Both the position numbers and the translations under genes were made by a program. The notes beneath the pieces are model-generated. The model was not told the DNA's origin, ran no database searches, and saw only the letters and a program-made list of their open reading frames with translations. Positions 1-9,181 of a stretch of DNA of 64,000 nucleotides are shown here, in pieces (position 1 is the first letter of the stretch; every line of letters starts with the position of its first letter). Source of the DNA: Rathayibacter sp. SW19 (GTDB taxonomy: Bacteria; Actinomycetota; Actinomycetes; Actinomycetales; Microbacteriaceae). Location: contig NZ_CP133020.1 of assembly GCF_030866825.1 (NCBI RefSeq), positions 868,001-932,000 of the forward strand, given 5' to 3'.

Positions 1-545
1 AGCCGGTGCCGGACCTTACGCAGTTCGTAGACGGCGGCGAGTGCTTCTTGGTCGTGTCCCGCCTGCTGCCGTACAAGAACGTCGCGCAGGTGGTGGATGC
101 GTTCCGCGAGACCTCCGGCCGCCGGTTGGTCATCGTTGGTGACGGGCCGATGCGGGACGCGTTGCTGCATGACCTTCCAGAGAATGTGCGACTCGTGTGC
201 GGGGTGACTGACGCGCAGCTGCGCTGGCTGTACATGCGCAGCGCCGCCCTGCTTGCGCCATCCCACGAGGATCTGGGCCTGACCGTGCTAGAGGCTGCGG
301 CGTGGGGTAAGCCCACGCTCGCACTCCACGCGGGCGGGTATCTGGACACGGTTGTCGACGGTGTGACCGGATGCTTCTTCCCGGCTCCAACCGCGGAAGC
401 CGTTCGGCACGCGGTCCGCGAGTTCGATCCTGGCGCGTGGGATGCCGACGCCATTCGCGCACACGCCGCCCTGTTCTCAGAAGAGCAGTTTGCGGCGGCG
501 CTCACGGAGCAGATCCGCGAGGTGCTCGGCCGACCTGCGCACTGA
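1..545 (+). CDS. Glycosyltransferase family 4, C-terminal part (truncated by window edge)
   Basis: The reading frame is open to the left edge, so only the C-terminal part of a retaining GT-B glycosyltransferase is visible. It shows the sugar-nucleotide-binding Rossmann half: a VSRLLPYKN segment at its start, then EDLGLTVLEA, which is the family-4 E-x7-E motif that contacts the donor nucleotide, followed by a GKPTLAL stretch. A GTG at 6 could be read as a start, but the protein would then lack the acceptor-binding domain, so the true start is almost certainly upstream. It belongs to the surface-polysaccharide locus that fills the next 25 kb. Donor and acceptor cannot be told from sequence. Confidence 0.85.
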   Translation, partial: PVPDLTQFVDGGECFLVVSRLLPYKNVAQVVDAFRETSGRRLVIVGDGPMRDALLHDLPENVRLVCGVTDAQLRWLYMRSAALLAPSHEDLGLTVLEAAAWGKPTLALHAGGYLDTVVDGVTGCFFPAPTAEAVRHAVREFDPGAWDADAIRAHAALFSEEQFAAALTEQIREVLGRPAH

Positions 546-552
546 GCGCCCC

Positions 553-622
553 GGTCGCTGAGCGAAGTCGAAGCGCCGGTCGGTCAGCGAAGGTCTCGGT
601 CGCTGAGCGAAGTCGAAGCGCC
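553..622. repeat. Direct repeat pair, 25 bp, with a degenerate copy between
   Basis: Two identical 25-bp copies lie at 553-577 and 598-622, each beginning GGTCGCTGAGCGAAGTCGAA. A partial copy lies at 578-597. The unit resembles the inverse complement of the CTTCGGCAAGCTCAGGGACC repeat found elsewhere in the window. It fills the short convergent gap between two genes. Confidence 0.75.
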
Positions 623-629
623 GCCTCGC

Positions 630-1658
630 TCAGGACGTGGATTCAGTCGGCCGCGTTCCGTGCAGGCTCTCGTAGATGTCGCCGACGAACGTTTCCACAT
701 TGGTTGGTCCTGACTCGGGGCCACCAGCCAGCATCCCGTCAATTCCCAACAGCACCGCTGTGGGCACAGGCCAGTCCGCTATCGACTCTCGCACGTACCC
801 GTTCGGGTCGTGCAATGACTGGGGCTCGCTCGTATCTGTCAGCGTGCTGTGCTCTGGACTGTCCTTCACAAGCACGCGCACATCCACCTCAGGAAGAGTC
901 TCGCGGTAGTGCCCAATCCGTGCGATGACCTCTTCGCAGGCACCGCACGTGTCCGACACTGCCATCAGTAGGAGGGGCTTGCTGGAGGTGAGCGCACGCA
1001 GGTTTACCGTTGCGCCGTCGGCCAGAGTGACCGGCACAGCCGGTGTGCGGGTGCGAACGTAGTCGATCACTCCGTTTTCGTCGGGCATCTCAAGCGCCAT
1101 TGCGGGCCGGGGGAGAGCCGCCTGCGCCACGCTGGGGCCTGCGGACCCCGGTGCCGGCCACACGATGAGCACGGCCGTGATGATCGCCACAACGGCTGCT
1201 GCAACCCACGCCCACTCGCCAACGCCGGCCGCGACGGCGCCACCGAAGAGCGGTGTCGTCCAGATTACGGCGGCCGCGGCAGCCGAAACGAGGGTGAGCC
1301 AGGTATTGCGCACGGCTGTCACCCGGGTCACCGGCTTACGGGCGCCGAAACACGCGCACTCGGCGGCCTCAGGTCGTCGCAACGCGATGATCACCACCCA
1401 GGTGTATGCCGCCATCAGTAGTACGCAGATGAGCGCGGCGAGTACTCCTAGCACGCCGCCCAGTACCGCGAGGGCTACGCCGAGTGCTAGTTCACCCCAT
1501 GGATGCAGACGCAGCAACCACCGTTGTCTCAGCGCTGCCGGTATGCCGAGTTGCTGCCATCCGCTGAGGTCGTCCGGGTGCCGCAATTTACCGATACCGC
1601 TCGCGATCATCACGATAGCCATCGTCAATGGCAGGGCGATGGCGAAAGTTCCGAGCAT
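630..1658 (-). CDS. MauE/DoxX-like redox membrane protein fused to a thioredoxin-like domain
   Basis: 342 aa. Residues 1-165 hold about five hydrophobic segments of the MauE/DoxX type, with a conserved CACFGA motif (Cys101, Cys103) after the third. A sixth hydrophobic stretch leads into a thioredoxin-like domain (about 205-335) with the dithiol SDTCGACEE (Cys238, Cys241). The family is thought to pass electrons across the membrane to periplasmic-side dithiols; the soluble domain is inferred to be extracytoplasmic. It is the last gene of a three-gene reverse-strand group (phosphatase, GT4, this gene) with a 9-bp gap to the GT4. The substrate is unknown. Membrane-thioredoxin fusion is well supported; its role in polysaccharide assembly is only inferred from position. 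Confidence 0.75.
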   Translation of the reverse strand: MLGTFAIALPLTMAIVMIASGIGKLRHPDDLSGWQQLGIPAALRQRWLLRLHPWGELALGVALAVLGGVLGVLAALICVLLMAAYTWVVIIALRRPEAAECACFGARKPVTRVTAVRNTWLTLVSAAAAAVIWTTPLFGGAVAAGVGEWAWVAAAVVAIITAVLIVWPAPGSAGPSVAQAALPRPAMALEMPDENGVIDYVRTRTPAVPVTLADGATVNLRALTSSKPLLLMAVSDTCGACEEVIARIGHYRETLPEVDVRVLVKDSPEHSTLTDTSEPQSLHDPNGYVRESIADWPVPTAVLLGIDGMLAGGPESGPTNVETFVGDIYESLHGTRPTESTS

Positions 1659-1667
1659 TCTTCGATG

Positions 1668-2918
1668 TTACCGGCGTGTGTGCTTTTGCCGCAGCGGCTG
1701 CCCGTTTACAGACAGCACTTTCGCGTAGAACGCTGCATGGGCGGCTGCGACCTCGTGATCGTCGAGCAGTCCGGGCGTAGCAACCGCCGCAGCGCCCAAG
1801 CGTGCGCGCAACTCCGGCGCGGATGCCAGGCGGCTGAGCGCCGCAGACAACGACCGGATGTCTCGTGGCCTGGCCCGCAGTCCGTTCACGTCGTCTTCGA
1901 CCCACTCGGTTGGGCCGCCTTCGTCTGCGACGATGGTCGGAACTCCGGCAGCGAGGTACTGCAGCACATTTTGCCCGAGCGGCTCGGGCCGGGTGGAGTA
2001 GTGCACTGCGACGTCCCAGGTCGCCAGCAGAGCAGGCACGTCGTCGACGTGTCCGAGGAAGTCCACGCGGTCGGCGACCCCCAACTGTTTCGCATTGAGG
2101 CGCAGCTGATCCTCGAAGTCGGTGTGCCCGAAAAGCGGAGCGCCCGCGAACTGCAACCTGGCGTTGCTGTCGCTGAGTGTCGCGGCGAAGGCATCCAGTA
2201 GAAAGTCCTGGCCCTTCCACGGATCGATGCGGGCAAGCATCCCGACCATGAGTGGTTCACCCTTGCCTCGAACGACCTTGCGGGCGTGAGCACGTGCTGG
2301 CACGTGAGTCAGCCCTGAAGCGCTAGGGATGACGGCTCTCACGGCGTCCGCACGAAGCCACGGCATGGCCGCCGCCAGTGTCGTTTGCGAGTTCGCGATC
2401 ACACCGTCGGCGCGGGGGAGAACCAGCCGTGTCATGGTCGTGAGGCCGGAGCGGCCGAGGGCGTCAGCATCCGTCAGGTCGCGCAGGTGTACGACGAAGG
2501 AGACGCGGCGGGTGCGTGCTGCCAGTGCCCCGTATGCGGCGGCGCGGGCGGTGTTGGCGTCGATCAGGTCCGCGCTGCGGAACGCCGGATGCATCGCCAC
2601 GGTGGCTGCCTGTGCCAGCAGTCGGGTGGTTGCGTCCAGGAGTACTCGCGTTCCGCTTGAGCTTGCGCCGGCTTTCTGGTCGACTCCGCAGAATCGGATG
2701 GGTATCGTCCCTGAGAGGGACTCATACGCGCCGAGGCCCTTCCCACCGGCTAGGAGCAGCAATGGCTGCCATGGCGGATCAGCGTGGAGCATGCGGGCAA
2801 GCGCATATTCGGCACCGCCAGCACTCGACGTGTGGTCGAGGTGCAAGACCCGCGGGCCGGGCAGTTCGGGCATACCTCGATCGAGCACGTCTCGGTGCTG
2901 GTCTGCGTGCGGGGTCAC
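1668..2918 (-). CDS. Glycosyltransferase family 4
   Basis: 416 aa, near full GT-B length. The N-terminal half carries a glycine-rich SSAGGAEYAL acceptor-side motif (about residues 31-40), the C-terminal half MVGMLARIDPWKGQDF and the donor site EPLGQNVLQYLAAGVPT. In that site the second glutamate of the family E-x7-E motif is glutamine, which is unusual and could weaken donor binding or mark a subfamily. The start overlaps the stop of the upstream phosphatase gene (ATGA at 2915-2918), so the two are translationally coupled. Likely adds one hexose to a lipid-linked surface glycan on the cytoplasmic face. Sugar specificity is unknown. Confidence 0.8.
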   Translation of the reverse strand: MTPHADQHRDVLDRGMPELPGPRVLHLDHTSSAGGAEYALARMLHADPPWQPLLLLAGGKGLGAYESLSGTIPIRFCGVDQKAGASSSGTRVLLDATTRLLAQAATVAMHPAFRSADLIDANTARAAAYGALAARTRRVSFVVHLRDLTDADALGRSGLTTMTRLVLPRADGVIANSQTTLAAAMPWLRADAVRAVIPSASGLTHVPARAHARKVVRGKGEPLMVGMLARIDPWKGQDFLLDAFAATLSDSNARLQFAGAPLFGHTDFEDQLRLNAKQLGVADRVDFLGHVDDVPALLATWDVAVHYSTRPEPLGQNVLQYLAAGVPTIVADEGGPTEWVEDDVNGLRARPRDIRSLSAALSRLASAPELRARLGAAAVATPGLLDDHEVAAAHAAFYAKVLSVNGQPLRQKHTRR

Positions 2919-3577
2919 GCCCTATCTTTGCGCGCACCGGTCACGCTTGCAATTCGGGACTGCAGCTTCACCGGATCTTCGACCGTCTCAATGTAAGCGC
3001 GCTCTTCCGCGGCCGGCATCCCCATCAGCCAACGCGCAATGTGTGCCAAGGCCGGGACCTCCTCCGCGGCCATCTGGAGATATGTCTCCTCAGTCTCGCC
3101 TTCGGGGTCCACGATGTTCTTTGCGCCGTGCCCGCGATGACCCGCCAGCTCTCGCACGCGCTGCCGGAGCTCGTCGATCGAGTGAGAGGCGAATGACAGG
3201 CCGATCGCTTGCGCAGCCCGGGAGGCTTCGCGGATGGTGAATGCCCGTCGCAGCGCCGAAGGAACGCGGGCGACAATCTCATCTCGCTGACGCACCGTCG
3301 CCGTGAGGATAAGATCGGCATCTGCGGCCATCGTATCGGTCAGTTGCTGCGCTCGATGCTGCGAGCCGTCGGCGCCCAGAGCCGCCGCGATCTGCTGAGT
3401 GAACGCACCCATCTGGGCCCCGACGACGGCTGCCATCCCGGCACTCTGCACTGAGACGTGCCTGCGGACTCGTACGTCGAGATACCACTCTGCCCACCGT
3501 TCAAGCAGCACGGCCGCCAACGGGCTGCGGTGCAGATTGCCGGTGCACACGGTCAATATGCGAAATTGATCGGCCAT
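2915..3577 (-). CDS. Low-molecular-weight protein-tyrosine-phosphatase family protein
   Basis: 220 aa from ATG 3577, chosen because GGGGGA lies just upstream; an alternative ATG is at 3589. The N-terminus has the P-loop VCTGNLHRSP (C-x5-R-S; Cys11 and Arg17), the catalytic signature of LMW-PTPs, and a late NIVDPEG (D-P) that fits the general-acid loop. The usual length is about 150-160 aa, so this protein has roughly 60 extra residues. Such phosphatases are the partners of BY-kinases in bacterial capsule export; a BY-kinase is encoded 15 kb away at 18146-19780. It heads the reverse-strand operon with the GT4 and the MauE-thioredoxin gene. Confidence 0.8.
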   Translation of the reverse strand: MADQFRILTVCTGNLHRSPLAAVLLERWAEWYLDVRVRRHVSVQSAGMAAVVGAQMGAFTQQIAAALGADGSQHRAQQLTDTMAADADLILTATVRQRDEIVARVPSALRRAFTIREASRAAQAIGLSFASHSIDELRQRVRELAGHRGHGAKNIVDPEGETEETYLQMAAEEVPALAHIARWLMGMPAAEERAYIETVEDPVKLQSRIASVTGARKDRA

Positions 3578-3672
3578 GATGTCCCCCATGATCTCATCGC
3601 CAAAGGCATCCGTTCCTGTCGGTCGGTCGAAACACGACAGAATGGACCTGTCCGATTGTACCGGGAGGACTC

Positions 3673-5751
3673 ATGAGAGTGCTGCGAATCTCGCACAGCG
3701 CGACCGTGCCCGCATGGCGCGGGCGCGAGCGGGCTCTGCGGGCGCGCGGCGTGACTCTCACGTTGTTGGCCGCCCGTCGTTGGCATGCCGGCGGTGCGCC
3801 GGTCGCCCTCGAACGCGACAATGCTGACGACGCCGTCCCGGTTGCGACCGTTGGACATCACCCCGCGTTGTTTTTGTACGATCCGCGGCCGCTCTGGGCT
3901 GCCCTGGGCCAGCAGTGGGACGTTATTGATATCCATGAGGAACCGTTCGCCCTCGCAACCGCAGAATTGCTGCTGCTGCGCGCCATGCGACGGAGCACAG
4001 CGCCGGTCGTGCTTTACACGGCGCAGAATATCACCAAACGCTACCCGGTCCCTTTCCGCTGGATGGAGCGGGCAGCACTGCGCACAGCGCGGGGCATCTC
4101 GGCCTGCAACGCGGAGGCCGCTGCCATCAGCGTCGCAAAGGGGTTCGCCGGACGACCGCGAGTGATCCCGTTGGGCGTCGATCTGGCCGAGTTCGAATCG
4201 ACGAGCCAGGACACTGGCGACCCGGCACCAGTGCGTGAGAGCTCGAATGGCACCGGCGGGGCCCCGATCGCGGTCGGCTTCCTCGGCCGGCTGGTACCCG
4301 AAAAGGGACTCGGTGTACTCCTGCAGGCGGCTGCCGCGGAGCCGCGTCTGCACCTGCGCATCGCCGGCGTCGGCCCTATGGCGACTGCCATCGTAGCGGA
4401 TGCTGCGCGGCTCGGTATCGCAAACCGCATCCAGTTGCTCGGTGCGGTCGCGCCCGAACAGGTGCCGGGTTTCTACCGATCGGTTGACGTGCTGGCGGTC
4501 CCTTCTGTGCCGACCGTGCGCTGGACAGAGCAGTTCGGTCGCGTCGCGATCGAAGCGATGGCATCCGGTGTGCCAGTCGTCTCGAGCGACGCAGGTGCGC
4601 TACCCGACGTCGTCGGGGGCGCGGGCATTGTCGTTCCCCAGGGAGACCCGATCGCGCTGCGCGCTGCACTAGTCGAAGCGGCAGGGCCGCAGCGTGAGCG
4701 GTTGCGTGCGGCGGGGTATCAACGGGCTCAGGAGTGCACGTGGGATGCTGTGGCAGACCAGTACGTCAACCTCTATCGGTCAGTCGCACGGCTGGCATCC
4801 GTTGGGGCGAATCGCGCCGCTCGGCTGAATCACGCCGCCGGAAGCACAGGTACCGAAAATCTCGATGCCGACAACTCCGCCGTCGAGAACCCCGGCGTCG
4901 AGATCATCGTGGTGGCATACGGAGCCGTCGGCCTGCTGCGTGCCGCGCTGGCTCCCGTCGCGCACCTCACGGTCACGGTGGTCGACAACTCGTCGCTGCC
5001 TGAGATCGCAGCTCTATGCACGGAACTCGGCGTGCGCTACGTCGATGCGGGGCGCAACGCCGGATTCGCCGCCGGTGTCAACCTCGCGCTGGCCGATCGG
5101 TTGGTCCCCGGCGCCGACGTCTTGCTGCTGAACCCGGATGCGCGGTTCACGCCCGACCAAGTCACTGTGCTCCAGAACGCGCTTCGCGCTGAGAACGATC
5201 TAGCAAGTGTCGGGCCCGCCCAACGCGACGACGACGGACGCTCCGCGCGAGTGGAATGGCCATTCCCGACCCCTGGCAACGCCTGGCTTGAGGCGGTCGG
5301 CCTCGGCCGCTTCCAAACCGGGGCACGCTACGCCATCGGGTCTGTGCTGCTGCTGCGTGCTGAGGCGCTCGACCAGGTCGGCGGGCTCGACGAGCGCTTC
5401 TTTCTGTATGCTGAAGAGGCGGATTGGGCGCAGCGTGCGAACCGGCTCGGCTGGCGGCACCGGGCGGTGCACGATGCGCACGCGGTGCACGTCGGCGCGG
5501 GCACGAGCGGCGACTCGCGGCGCCGCGACCTGCACTTCTTCGCGTCGCAGGAACGCTATTACCGCAAGCACTTCGGCGCGGCGGGCTGGCAGTGCGCCCG
5601 GAGCGCCGGCTGGTTCGGTGCCACCGTGCGCGGGATGCTGCTGCCCGGCGTTCGCCGTGCGCAAGCGTGGCGTCGTGCGGCGCTTTATGCGCGCGGCCCC
5701 GTACGCGCCGAGTCACGGCTGCCGGCGCCGCCCGCTCCGCGGAGCTACTGA
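3673..5751 (+). CDS. Two-domain glycosyltransferase: GT4 (N) fused to GT2 (C)
   Basis: 692 aa with RBS GGGAGGA 4 nt before the ATG. Residues 1 to about 375 are a GT4 enzyme (GFLGRLVPEKGLGVLL; donor motif EQFGRVAIEAMASG). After a linker of about 30 residues, residues 410-692 are a GT2/GT-A enzyme: VEIIVVAYGAVGLL, VVDNSS, the rhamnosyltransferase-like LLLNPDARF in place of DxD, and FFLYAEEADWAQR near the catalytic base. Two sequential transfers by one polypeptide are therefore likely. The next gene starts inside its stop codon (TGATG). It is divergent from the phosphatase operon, with 95 bp between. Confidence 0.85.
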   Translation: MRVLRISHSATVPAWRGRERALRARGVTLTLLAARRWHAGGAPVALERDNADDAVPVATVGHHPALFLYDPRPLWAALGQQWDVIDIHEEPFALATAELLLLRAMRRSTAPVVLYTAQNITKRYPVPFRWMERAALRTARGISACNAEAAAISVAKGFAGRPRVIPLGVDLAEFESTSQDTGDPAPVRESSNGTGGAPIAVGFLGRLVPEKGLGVLLQAAAAEPRLHLRIAGVGPMATAIVADAARLGIANRIQLLGAVAPEQVPGFYRSVDVLAVPSVPTVRWTEQFGRVAIEAMASGVPVVSSDAGALPDVVGGAGIVVPQGDPIALRAALVEAAGPQRERLRAAGYQRAQECTWDAVADQYVNLYRSVARLASVGANRAARLNHAAGSTGTENLDADNSAVENPGVEIIVVAYGAVGLLRAALAPVAHLTVTVVDNSSLPEIAALCTELGVRYVDAGRNAGFAAGVNLALADRLVPGADVLLLNPDARFTPDQVTVLQNALRAENDLASVGPAQRDDDGRSARVEWPFPTPGNAWLEAVGLGRFQTGARYAIGSVLLLRAEALDQVGGLDERFFLYAEEADWAQRANRLGWRHRAVHDAHAVHVGAGTSGDSRRRDLHFFASQERYYRKHFGAAGWQCARSAGWFGATVRGMLLPGVRRAQAWRRAALYARGPVRAESRLPAPPAPRSY

Positions 5752-6905
5752 TGCGCATCGTGCAAATCGTGCCGTACATCGGAGCGGGCACCGGCGTCGC
5801 CGGCGTGGCGTGGAACCTGGAGAACGAATTCCGCGCCCTCGGCCACACCGTCGAATCGTTCACGATGGACGTTGCACGCACTCGGCCCCGGCGCCCCTGG
5901 CCCCGACGCGTGTTCTTCCGCGCGCTCGCGCTGTTCCGGCAAATGGTCTGGTTCTCAACGGTAGGCACGGTCCGTGCTCGTCGGTTCCTCGCGGCGCGCC
6001 CGGATGCCGTGTCGATCTGCCACAACGCGATCATGGCCGGTGATGTCTACGTGAATCACGGCGTCGTCGGTGCGGCGATGCGCGCTCGCGGCCGCGGCAC
6101 CTGGCGGATGCTGCGCAACCCGACCCATGCGTTCACGTTCGTTCGCGACCTCATCCGGTATCGCAGCAACATTCACCGTGCGGTCGTCGCGCTCTCCACC
6201 TCAGAGGTCGAGACGCTGAATCGCGTGTACGGGCAGGTGCGACCGCCGGTCACCGTCATCCCGAACGGTGTCGATCTGGATCGGTACCATCCGCCGACGC
6301 AGAAAGAGCGCACGCATGCGCGGGCGCGATTCCGCCTGAACGACGAGGACAGGGTCGCCTTGTTCGTCGGCCATGAGTTCGATCGCAAGGGGCTGGACGT
6401 GGCCATCTCTGCCCTGACCCACGCCCCGACGGTGCTGTTGCTCGTCGCCGGCGGCAATATCCAGGCGATCGACAAGGCCCGCGGCCAGGCGGAGTCGCTG
6501 GGAGTGAGCGACCGGGTGATGTTCATGGGACCGCGCTCAGACCTGCCTCTATTTTTCGCGGCATCCGATCTGTTCGTTCTGCCAAGCGCTTACGAGGCCA
6601 ACGCCCTCGTGGTGCTGGAGGCGCTCGCTGCCGGACTTCCGGTGATCGCCACCCGCGTCGGCTACGCCCCCGAGGTGATCGTGGACGGCCTCAATGGATA
6701 TCTGGTCGACCGTGATGCGGCCCAGCTCGGCGACCGGTTCGAACAGATCGCCGCTGCCGGACGCGACGCGTTCGCCAGTCAGGCGCGAGCGAGCGCTGAA
6801 GCCCACGGCTGGAAGGCGACGGCTGAACGTTACATTGCGCTGCTCGAGCCCATTGCGGCTGCGCGCGGCGGCCATTCGGTGTCGGCGCCAGGGGCACCGT
6901 CGTGA
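5751..6905 (+). CDS. Glycosyltransferase family 4
   Basis: 384 aa from the ATG at 5751, which shares one base with the upstream stop. The protein begins MRIVQIVPYIGAGTGVAGV, a typical GT4 N-terminus with the glycine-rich acceptor loop. Later motifs are VIPNGVDLDRY, LFVGHEFDRKGLD and the donor-binding YEANALVVLEALAAG (E-x7-E). Part of a tightly packed run of four genes (3673-9108) with 1-4 nt overlaps, so probably one transcript. Cytoplasmic or membrane-associated. Sugar unknown. Confidence 0.85.
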   Translation: MRIVQIVPYIGAGTGVAGVAWNLENEFRALGHTVESFTMDVARTRPRRPWPRRVFFRALALFRQMVWFSTVGTVRARRFLAARPDAVSICHNAIMAGDVYVNHGVVGAAMRARGRGTWRMLRNPTHAFTFVRDLIRYRSNIHRAVVALSTSEVETLNRVYGQVRPPVTVIPNGVDLDRYHPPTQKERTHARARFRLNDEDRVALFVGHEFDRKGLDVAISALTHAPTVLLLVAGGNIQAIDKARGQAESLGVSDRVMFMGPRSDLPLFFAASDLFVLPSAYEANALVVLEALAAGLPVIATRVGYAPEVIVDGLNGYLVDRDAAQLGDRFEQIAAAGRDAFASQARASAEAHGWKATAERYIALLEPIAAARGGHSVSAPGAPS

Positions 6906-7978
6906 CGCCGCTGCGCGTTCTGCACGCTGTTCGCTCGGATGCATTCCAGGGCGTCGAACAGTTCGTTTTCCGGCTTGCCGTCGCACAGGCATCGCACGGT
7001 CACGTGGTGAGCGTGATCGGCGGCGCGGATGATCGCATGCGCGGGCCGCTCGAGCGTGCAGGCGTGCGGTATGAACCGGCCAGTCGAACGGGCGAGGTGA
7101 TTGTTGCGATCCGTCGGCGCGGCCGGGAGGTCGACGTCGTCAACACTCACATGGTTGCAGCGGATGTCGCAGCCGTGGCAGCGCTGATGGGCCGGCGTGA
7201 TCGGCCGGCGGTGGTGTCGACGCGGCACTTCACGCGGCAGCGCGGCCGGTTCCGTGCCTTGCCGCTCGACCTGTTCGTGCGAGGCACGGTGGACCGCGAA
7301 CTTGCGATCAGCGAGGCCGTCGCAGCAGCCATCCGCGTTCCGAGCGTCGTCGTGCACACCGGGGTGGCGGATCGGCCCATTGCGCGCGTGCCGCGGGAAC
7401 CCGTTGTCCTGATCGCACAGCGCTTGCAGCCGGAAAAGCGCACCGACGTGGCGTTGCGCGCGTTTGCATCCTCGGGGCTGGCACGCGAGGGATGGTCGCT
7501 GGACGTCGCGGGCGACGGTGCCGAAGCCAGCCAGCTTCGCGCGCTCGCCGACACCCTCGGTGTGAGCGGCCAGGTGAGCTTTCTCGGTTTCCGTTCGGAT
7601 CTGCCCGAGCGGATGTCCCGGGCCGGCTTGCTGATCGCGCCGTGCCCGGTCGAGGGGCTGGGGTTGACGATTCTGGAGGCGATGGCATCCGGTCTCCCTG
7701 TGGTCGCAGCGGATGCCGCCGGCCACCGTGAGGTGCTCGACGGGCTCGATCCGCGCGCTCACTTCACGCCGAACGATGCCGACGCTGCAGCATCCGCGCT
7801 CCGCCTTTTCGCGGGCGACGCCGATGCGCGCGATGCGCTGGGCGCGGCCGGGCGCATCCGTCAGCGGGAGTTCTTCTCGGTTTCATCGCAGGTGGCGGGC
7901 ACGGATGCCGTCTACCGCGCGGCCATCGAGGCACGCGCGGCCCGGAGTGGGGGCGTGCGGAACGGAGCAGGGCGATGA
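6902..7978 (+). CDS. Glycosyltransferase family 4
   Basis: 358 aa, GTG start overlapping the previous stop (GTGA). It starts TPLRVLHAVRSDAFQGVEQF, which matches the GT4 N-terminal acceptor loop. A LIAQRLQPEKRTDVAL segment opens the donor domain and EGLGLTILEAMASG gives the E-x7-E motif. It sits third in the 3673-9108 run and ends in an ATGA overlap with the next gene. Nothing identifies the sugar. Confidence 0.85.
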   Translation: MTPLRVLHAVRSDAFQGVEQFVFRLAVAQASHGHVVSVIGGADDRMRGPLERAGVRYEPASRTGEVIVAIRRRGREVDVVNTHMVAADVAAVAALMGRRDRPAVVSTRHFTRQRGRFRALPLDLFVRGTVDRELAISEAVAAAIRVPSVVVHTGVADRPIARVPREPVVLIAQRLQPEKRTDVALRAFASSGLAREGWSLDVAGDGAEASQLRALADTLGVSGQVSFLGFRSDLPERMSRAGLLIAPCPVEGLGLTILEAMASGLPVVAADAAGHREVLDGLDPRAHFTPNDADAAASALRLFAGDADARDALGAAGRIRQREFFSVSSQVAGTDAVYRAAIEARAARSGGVRNGAGR

Positions 7979-9108
7979 CGGACCTCGTCGTGATCTCGCT
8001 GGAAGCGTGGGATGGGGTGTGGCGGCGCAACCAGCACCTGATCTCGCGCCTGCTGACCGGTGACCCGGAACTGCGGGTGCTCTTCATCGAGCCGTCGGCC
8101 GACCCACTGCATGAGCTGCGATCCGGCCGACGGGCCGCCCTCGGGCGGAGTGTGCGCGAGCGCGGTGACGTGCAACCGCGGTTGTGGACGTTGCGCCCGT
8201 TAAAGCTGCTGCCTCGAAAGATCGACCGGGGCGCCGACCGCCGATTCGCCCGCGCAGTGCAGCGCGCGGCGAGCAGCCTGGGGATGACCGACCCGGTGCT
8301 GTGGGTCAACGACCCTGGGGCAGCCGAGGTGTCCCGGGTGACCGGCTGGCCGACACTGTATGACATCACAGACGATTGGGCGGTCGCAGATCGACCGGAT
8401 CGCATCCGTCGGCGGGTCGTCGGTGGCGAACAGTATTTGCTGCACCATGCGACCCAGGTCGTGGCATGTTCGGCTGAACTGGTGCGACGCAAGACCCCGG
8501 ACCGACCCGCTGAACTTGCTCCGATCGTTCTCGTTCCGAACGGCGTGGATGTGGAGCTCTACCGGCGGCCGGCTGCGCGCCCCGCTGATCTGCCGGCAGG
8601 CAAAGTCGCTGTGTATGTCGGCACGTTGCACGGCGATCGACTCGATGTCGAGTTGTGCGTGCGGACAGCGCGCGCGCTCGCCGGCGACGCTACGATCGTG
8701 CTTGTCGGGCCGGACGCTCTAGGCGAGTCTGATACCCGTCGGCTGCGCGAGGCGGGCGCAGTTCTGCTTGGGGCCAAACCGCACGAGCAGGTGCCCGCCT
8801 ACCTGCAGCACGCGGACGTGCTGCTCGTGCCGCACCTCGTGAGCGACTTCACGGAGAGCCTCGACCCGATCAAGCTCTACGAGTACCAGGCTGTCGGCCG
8901 ACCTGTCGTGTCGTCTCCGGTCGCGGGGTTCCGCGATGCCGCGGGCGAGGGCATTGTCATCGTGGGAGCTGCGAAGTTCGCTCACGCTGTATCTACTTCA
9001 CTCCATTCACCGGTACCGTGTCGTTCCCGCGGGCCAGAGGCCGTCGCGGACTGGTCGACCCGAGCGGGCGCGATCGGCGGAGTGCTTAAGCGAATCGGTC
9101 ATGAATGA
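7975..9108 (+). CDS. GT-B glycosyltransferase, TuaH-like type
   Basis: 377 aa, coupled to the upstream gene by ATGA. The opening LEAWDGVWRRNQHLISRLL and the YDITDDWAVADRP segment are typical of a GT-B group found in teichuronic-acid and other surface-glycan loci. The C-terminal donor domain has VYVGTLHGDRLDVELC and DPIKLYEYQAVGRPVV. The E-x7-E motif is replaced by this group's ESLDPIKLYEYQ. It is the last gene in the run; a reverse-strand gene and a hairpin follow. The family-level assignment is from recall of motifs, not a search. Confidence 0.75.
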   Translation: MTDLVVISLEAWDGVWRRNQHLISRLLTGDPELRVLFIEPSADPLHELRSGRRAALGRSVRERGDVQPRLWTLRPLKLLPRKIDRGADRRFARAVQRAASSLGMTDPVLWVNDPGAAEVSRVTGWPTLYDITDDWAVADRPDRIRRRVVGGEQYLLHHATQVVACSAELVRRKTPDRPAELAPIVLVPNGVDVELYRRPAARPADLPAGKVAVYVGTLHGDRLDVELCVRTARALAGDATIVLVGPDALGESDTRRLREAGAVLLGAKPHEQVPAYLQHADVLLVPHLVSDFTESLDPIKLYEYQAVGRPVVSSPVAGFRDAAGEGIVIVGAAKFAHAVSTSLHSPVPCRSRGPEAVADWSTRAGAIGGVLKRIGHE

Positions 9109-9181
9109 ACCACGCTCATAAGGAGCCTCAGCTTCTTTGAGCGGAGCGGGTTGGCGCCTACGGAGTTGACACTCACAAAGT

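Noticed and set aside
371..928. 185-codon forward frame over the first repeat
   Set aside because: Ser/Arg-rich out-of-frame shadow of the GT4 gene continuing through repeat DNA and antisense to the MauE-thioredoxin gene.
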